A stretch of DNA of 64,000 nt, taken from assembly GCA_963682055.1 (NCBI GenBank), contig OY821747.1:21574126-21638125 (forward strand), in the 5' to 3' direction. Of the stretch, positions 60,859-64,000 are shown piece after piece. Each line of letters starts with the position of its first letter. The stretch's first letter is position 1. Source of the stretch: Primula veris. Lineage: Eukaryota; Streptophyta; Magnoliopsida; Ericales; Primulaceae. A program made the position numbers and the translations under genes. The notes beneath the pieces were generated by a model that worked only from the letters and a program-made list of their open reading frames with translations, had not been told where the DNA came from and ran no database searches.

Positions 60859-62760
60859 TTTCTCTTTCACACACACTCGCTCAATGAAATGAAATTATGA
60901 TTATATGTATATTGTAATGCAATGTATGTATGATAAATATAGAGCAATGGGAAAGTGGAAATATTCTCAGTTGGAAAAAAAAATCTTTGTGATGAAGATG
61001 GTGGTTGTATTAAAAAAAGATCATGACCGTTTAAACTTACCAGTCACTTGTGTGGCTATAAATTTTAGTAGTGAGTTTTTAGTGCTTGTTTATTGGCATT
61101 TTCTGTTCTTGTTAAAAAAAACTTTTTTCTATATATTATGGGCTTCGAAATAAAGATGGAAAGGTCGAAATAACCCATTTTCTAAATCTTTTTTAGCTTA
61201 GAAGTTACACTCAGACACAGCACTTAATATTTAATTTTAATGACAATTATCATAATTCTCCATCCAAGGGGACTTGATGGCTTTGTATTCAAGTGGGAGG
61301 AATTAGCACCTACACTTAAGTTTCAACAACTCCCTTCCTTCCCCATCACTTTTTGGAAATCCCTGAGCTTGTCTTTTGATTACTGCTTACACTGGAGTAT
61401 TTTGGTACAAATATTTTTAAAACTTAGGACATGATTTCCGTTTCACTATGAGAAATGCTTTTGAATCTACCATATGGCATAATTCTCCATTATTTTCACC
61501 CCTTTATTTTTACCTTGACTTGCCGAATAACGCAGAACAAGTAGTATAAGTAACATTTTAGTAATTTTTTAAACTCGATGTTTGCACAAAAGTGTAACTA
61601 ACTTGCCTGTAGTACAACAAGCCTGACCAATTACCGCAATTTCTCAAGCAATTATAAGCGAAATACTGAACTGGTTAATCATTGCTTGTTTTCCCCCTTA
61701 AGCTGCTACTATATGTACTTACTGGTTATGTAATCATTACCAAAATTGACATCTTGTTAATCAAATGTGAAAGAAAAACACAAATTGTGGACGCATATAC
61801 CACAGCATTTAACTGGAATATCCATGTTATTTGTAAATCTGTGGAGATTAGAAGAGAATAGTCAGTGTTGTGGTGAAGGCGACGAAGCTGTTTTAAATTC
61901 TAGTTTATGAATAATATACAAGCATTTTGTTGGAAAAGAGGGGTGCAGCATGAGCAATCTCCCGGCTTCCCTGGATTTTGCTTTGTTTTGTACGGTAAAG
62001 TTGATGCACCGCTAACTTGGTTGTTACATATACATATTTTCCCTTAACTTGGTTGTGAAATGTATGTTAGTTGTATAACTTTCAAAGTGTAAGGCTCAAG
62101 ATGTAAAGGTACTGGTCGGGTAATATAAATATTTTTTTCGTGGTACAAAAATATAAATCAGTTAAAGAGACTTTTATTTTACCATCAGGAAAACAGAGTA
62201 TTTTGGGAATTATATCTAAAGCCATCCTGCTATATAGAGATTTTCATGGTGTTTGTTCTGGAGATCTGATATTCGGGTTGAATTCTTACAATCTTTGAAG
62301 TTTGAAACCTATGCTCTCTTAACAATACACCGAACTCATTCACTGGAATCGGGTTTAAACAGGTTTTAAGGTGAAAATTAAGGAGAGAACCTCAAACCTG
62401 ACGTGTTTCCCATAGCTCAGAAGACATCAAAAGACATGCAAGAAAAGAGAAATCATAGAAATTCATTTGTGCCAAGCCACATTCCTGGTGGATTTTTGAA
62501 GAAATCCCAATTTATGTCTTCTCTAAGTTGTGTTACGACAAAAATGGATATATCACCAACGGGCTCGTCATCGAATCAATATTACCGAGTTATTAAGTAA
62601 CTAGAGTAAAATGTAATATGGTTTAGCATCTTTATAACCCAATTTCTCACCGTCTTTCCAAAGAGTCAAATTTTGAGCAACATGGAAGAAGCATGTCTTT
62701 CAATCTTGTCAAAATGATACCTTAATAACTTCTAGCAAGTAATAAATACCAGATACAAAG
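60859..62760. other. Intergenic stretch
   Basis: It contains the promoter side of the 110-residue protein gene and the far 3' side of the RNA-binding protein gene. ORFs at 60905, 61240 and 62403 show no family features. Confidence 0.5.
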
Positions 62761-63003
62761 CTCAGCAGTTAAAAGAAGACTGAGCCTAGCCAAGAACAAT
62801 AGTACAGCCAAAGATAGAAACAAAACAATCCACATCTCAACATCACCAGTCAACTAAATTTCTAAACAATACAAAATCAGATTTGCAGATTAACAATTAT
62901 CCGAGGAACAATACAAGAACCCTCTTCCGGAAAACAAATATAACCAGAAACCCAAAATAAGTTCCGACTTGACACCAAACTGAAACTCAATAAAACAAAA
63001 GAC
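62761..63003 (-). other. Likely 3' untranslated region of the RNA-binding protein gene
   Basis: Directly after the stop at 63004; no coding capacity. I do not see a textbook AATAAA on the minus strand. Confidence 0.4.
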
Positions 63004-63597
63004 CTATCTTCCGTAAGGATGATACCTCCCTCTACCACCCCCAACACCACCACCAGCTCCACCACCGGCATAACCACCTCCTCTACCTCCATAATAAGAA
63101 CCCTCACCACCACCATAACTTCCACCTCCATACCCACCATCATAGCCACCACTATAACCGCCACTACCATAGCCGCCTCCACCACCGGCTCCAGCTCCAC
63201 CACCATATCCTCCATAGCTCTCACCAACACCGCCATATCCACCACCACCGCCACCACCACCCATACCGTATCCCCCACCACCGTATCGCCCCGAGTACCC
63301 TAGTGCCGCTGGCTCTCCCCGGTAACCACTGCCATAACTGCCGCCACCGTAGCCACCATAACCGCCGTAGTCGCCGCCACCATAACTGCCATACCCACCA
63401 CCGCCTCCTCTACCTCCTCCATAGGCTCCACCGGATCTGTAAGAACCAGCACCCATGCCTCCTCCAACGCCACCATAGCTACCTCCATAAGCATCGCCAT
63501 AGCCACCACCAAATGAAGCTTTAGGATTACCGCGGCGTTTGGATGGGGCTGGTGCTGGTGGGTTCGGTTTCTTAGGCTCGGCTTTCTTGATCTCCAC
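63004..63597 (-). CDS. Glycine-rich RNA-binding (hnRNP-like) protein, last exon
   Basis: The exon starts after a minus-strand acceptor (TTGTAG) at 63598 and ends with a stop at 63004. It encodes 197 residues: 'VEIKKAEPKKP', which is the usual end of the second RRM and linker of plant hnRNP A/B-like (RBGD-type) proteins, then a long Gly/Tyr/Ser-rich tail with GGYGG, GGSYG and GGGGYG repeats, ending 'GRGRYHPYGR'. The RRM exons lie beyond the right window edge. Such proteins bind RNA in the nucleus and granules; the low-complexity tail supports condensate formation. Length and composition of the tail are normal for the group. Confidence 0.9.
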   Translation of the reverse strand: MEIKKAEPKKPNPPAPAPSKRRGNPKASFGGGYGDAYGGSYGGVGGGMGAGSYRSGGAYGGGRGGGGGYGSYGGGDYGGYGGYGGGSYGSGYRGEPAALGYSGRYGGGGYGMGGGGGGGGYGGVGESYGGYGGGAGAGGGGGYGSGGYSGGYDGGYGGGSYGGGEGSYYGGRGGGYAGGGAGGGVGGGRGRYHPYGR

Positions 63598-64000
63598 CTA
63601 CAACCAAAATAACAATAAATAAATAAGATGTACTCCATGGGATGACTTTATTTGGATGCATCTTGTAAGCTCAGCCTTTTTTGCTTTAAAGCTGGATTAT
63701 GACAGAATTTGACTAAACAAGTCATTAATAGTTTGTTGTCATTGCCTTAATTGAGTTCTAAAATGCTTGCAGGAATTAGAATTTTTTCCCAAAAGTTGGT
63801 CCGTTTTTAGTCAAACAGCTTATTATCTTAATATCTCCAAACCAAACAGCCTAAATTGTCACAAGGGCTAGACTGGTTGCAGCTCTTAAGCTACGCAGAC
63901 TGGTTTTATTACGTAAAACTGTGCTTTAGTTGTTGACAGATTAATTGCTTAGAAGCTTCAATCAAACAAGCCGATATGTGCTTTCAGACTGATTTTTTAG
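63598..64000 (-). other. Intron of the RNA-binding protein gene (runs off the window)
   Basis: From the acceptor at 63598 to the window edge no coding exon is seen. The stretch contains words (CTTGTTTGGTTG-like, AAACAAGCC) of the same MITE family found in the D6PK intron. Confidence 0.55.

Noticed and set aside
63019..63303. Thr/Ser-rich ORF antisense to the glycine-rich exon
   Set aside because: It is the shadow of the GGY codon repeats on the other strand.

Overview
This is a nuclear plant window, most likely from a eudicot. Genes have introns with AT-rich sequence and GT..AG borders, a plant tRNA-Asp is present, the proteins belong to plant families (D6PK-type AGC kinase, chalcone-isomerase-fold protein, F-box remnant, glycine-rich hnRNP), and about 40% of the window is transposon-derived. 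I cannot fix the species from the sequence alone.

Layout. Positions 1-8427 are a decayed Ty3/gypsy retrotransposon of the Tat type: partial 5' LTR, gag, protease, RT, two RNase H domains and integrase, with many in-frame stops and two frame changes. Positions 8430-14260 are AT-rich and hold two inverted-repeat structures; the second (11.59-12.51 kb) encloses a tRNA-Asp(GTC) gene on the minus strand. Positions 14269-19829 are a complete but inactivated Mutator-like element (MULE) with about 168-bp TIRs, a 9-bp near-identical target duplication, a broken multi-exon transposase gene and a second, convergent zinc-finger (GRF-type) gene. It sits only about 225 bp upstream of the start codon of an intact four-exon chalcone-isomerase-like gene (20055-21744, plus strand).

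A five-exon sucrase/ferredoxin-like gene follows on the minus strand (22828-28969). An accessory block comes next: an F-box pseudogene (31.3-32.3 kb), a 7077-bp Copia element on the minus strand with two 204-bp LTRs and TATAT target duplications (32354-39430), a near-perfect foldback MITE (39464-39639), and a second, plus-strand Copia remnant (39.67-44.09 kb). After that come a small heavy-metal-associated-domain gene with an internal stop (44754-45700, minus), a two-exon D6PK-like AGCVIII kinase (47168-51716, minus), a long AT-rich stretch, a conserved 110-residue plant protein of unknown function (58739-60858, minus), and the last exon of a glycine-rich RNA-binding protein whose RRM exons lie beyond the right edge (63004-63597, minus).

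How it fits together. The host genes are unrelated housekeeping or signalling genes rather than an operon-like pathway. From memory, a sucrase/ferredoxin-like gene beside a D6PK gene is also found in both Arabidopsis D6PK/D6PKL1 duplicates, so the retrotransposon block here seems to have expanded inside an ancient gene pair. The most unusual signals are (i) a set of short hairpins in the minus-strand Copia element that share an ACGACAGG-type loop but have unrelated stems, (ii) the two-gene MULE with a GRF zinc-finger partner gene, and (iii) the tRNA gene embedded in nested inverted and direct repeats.
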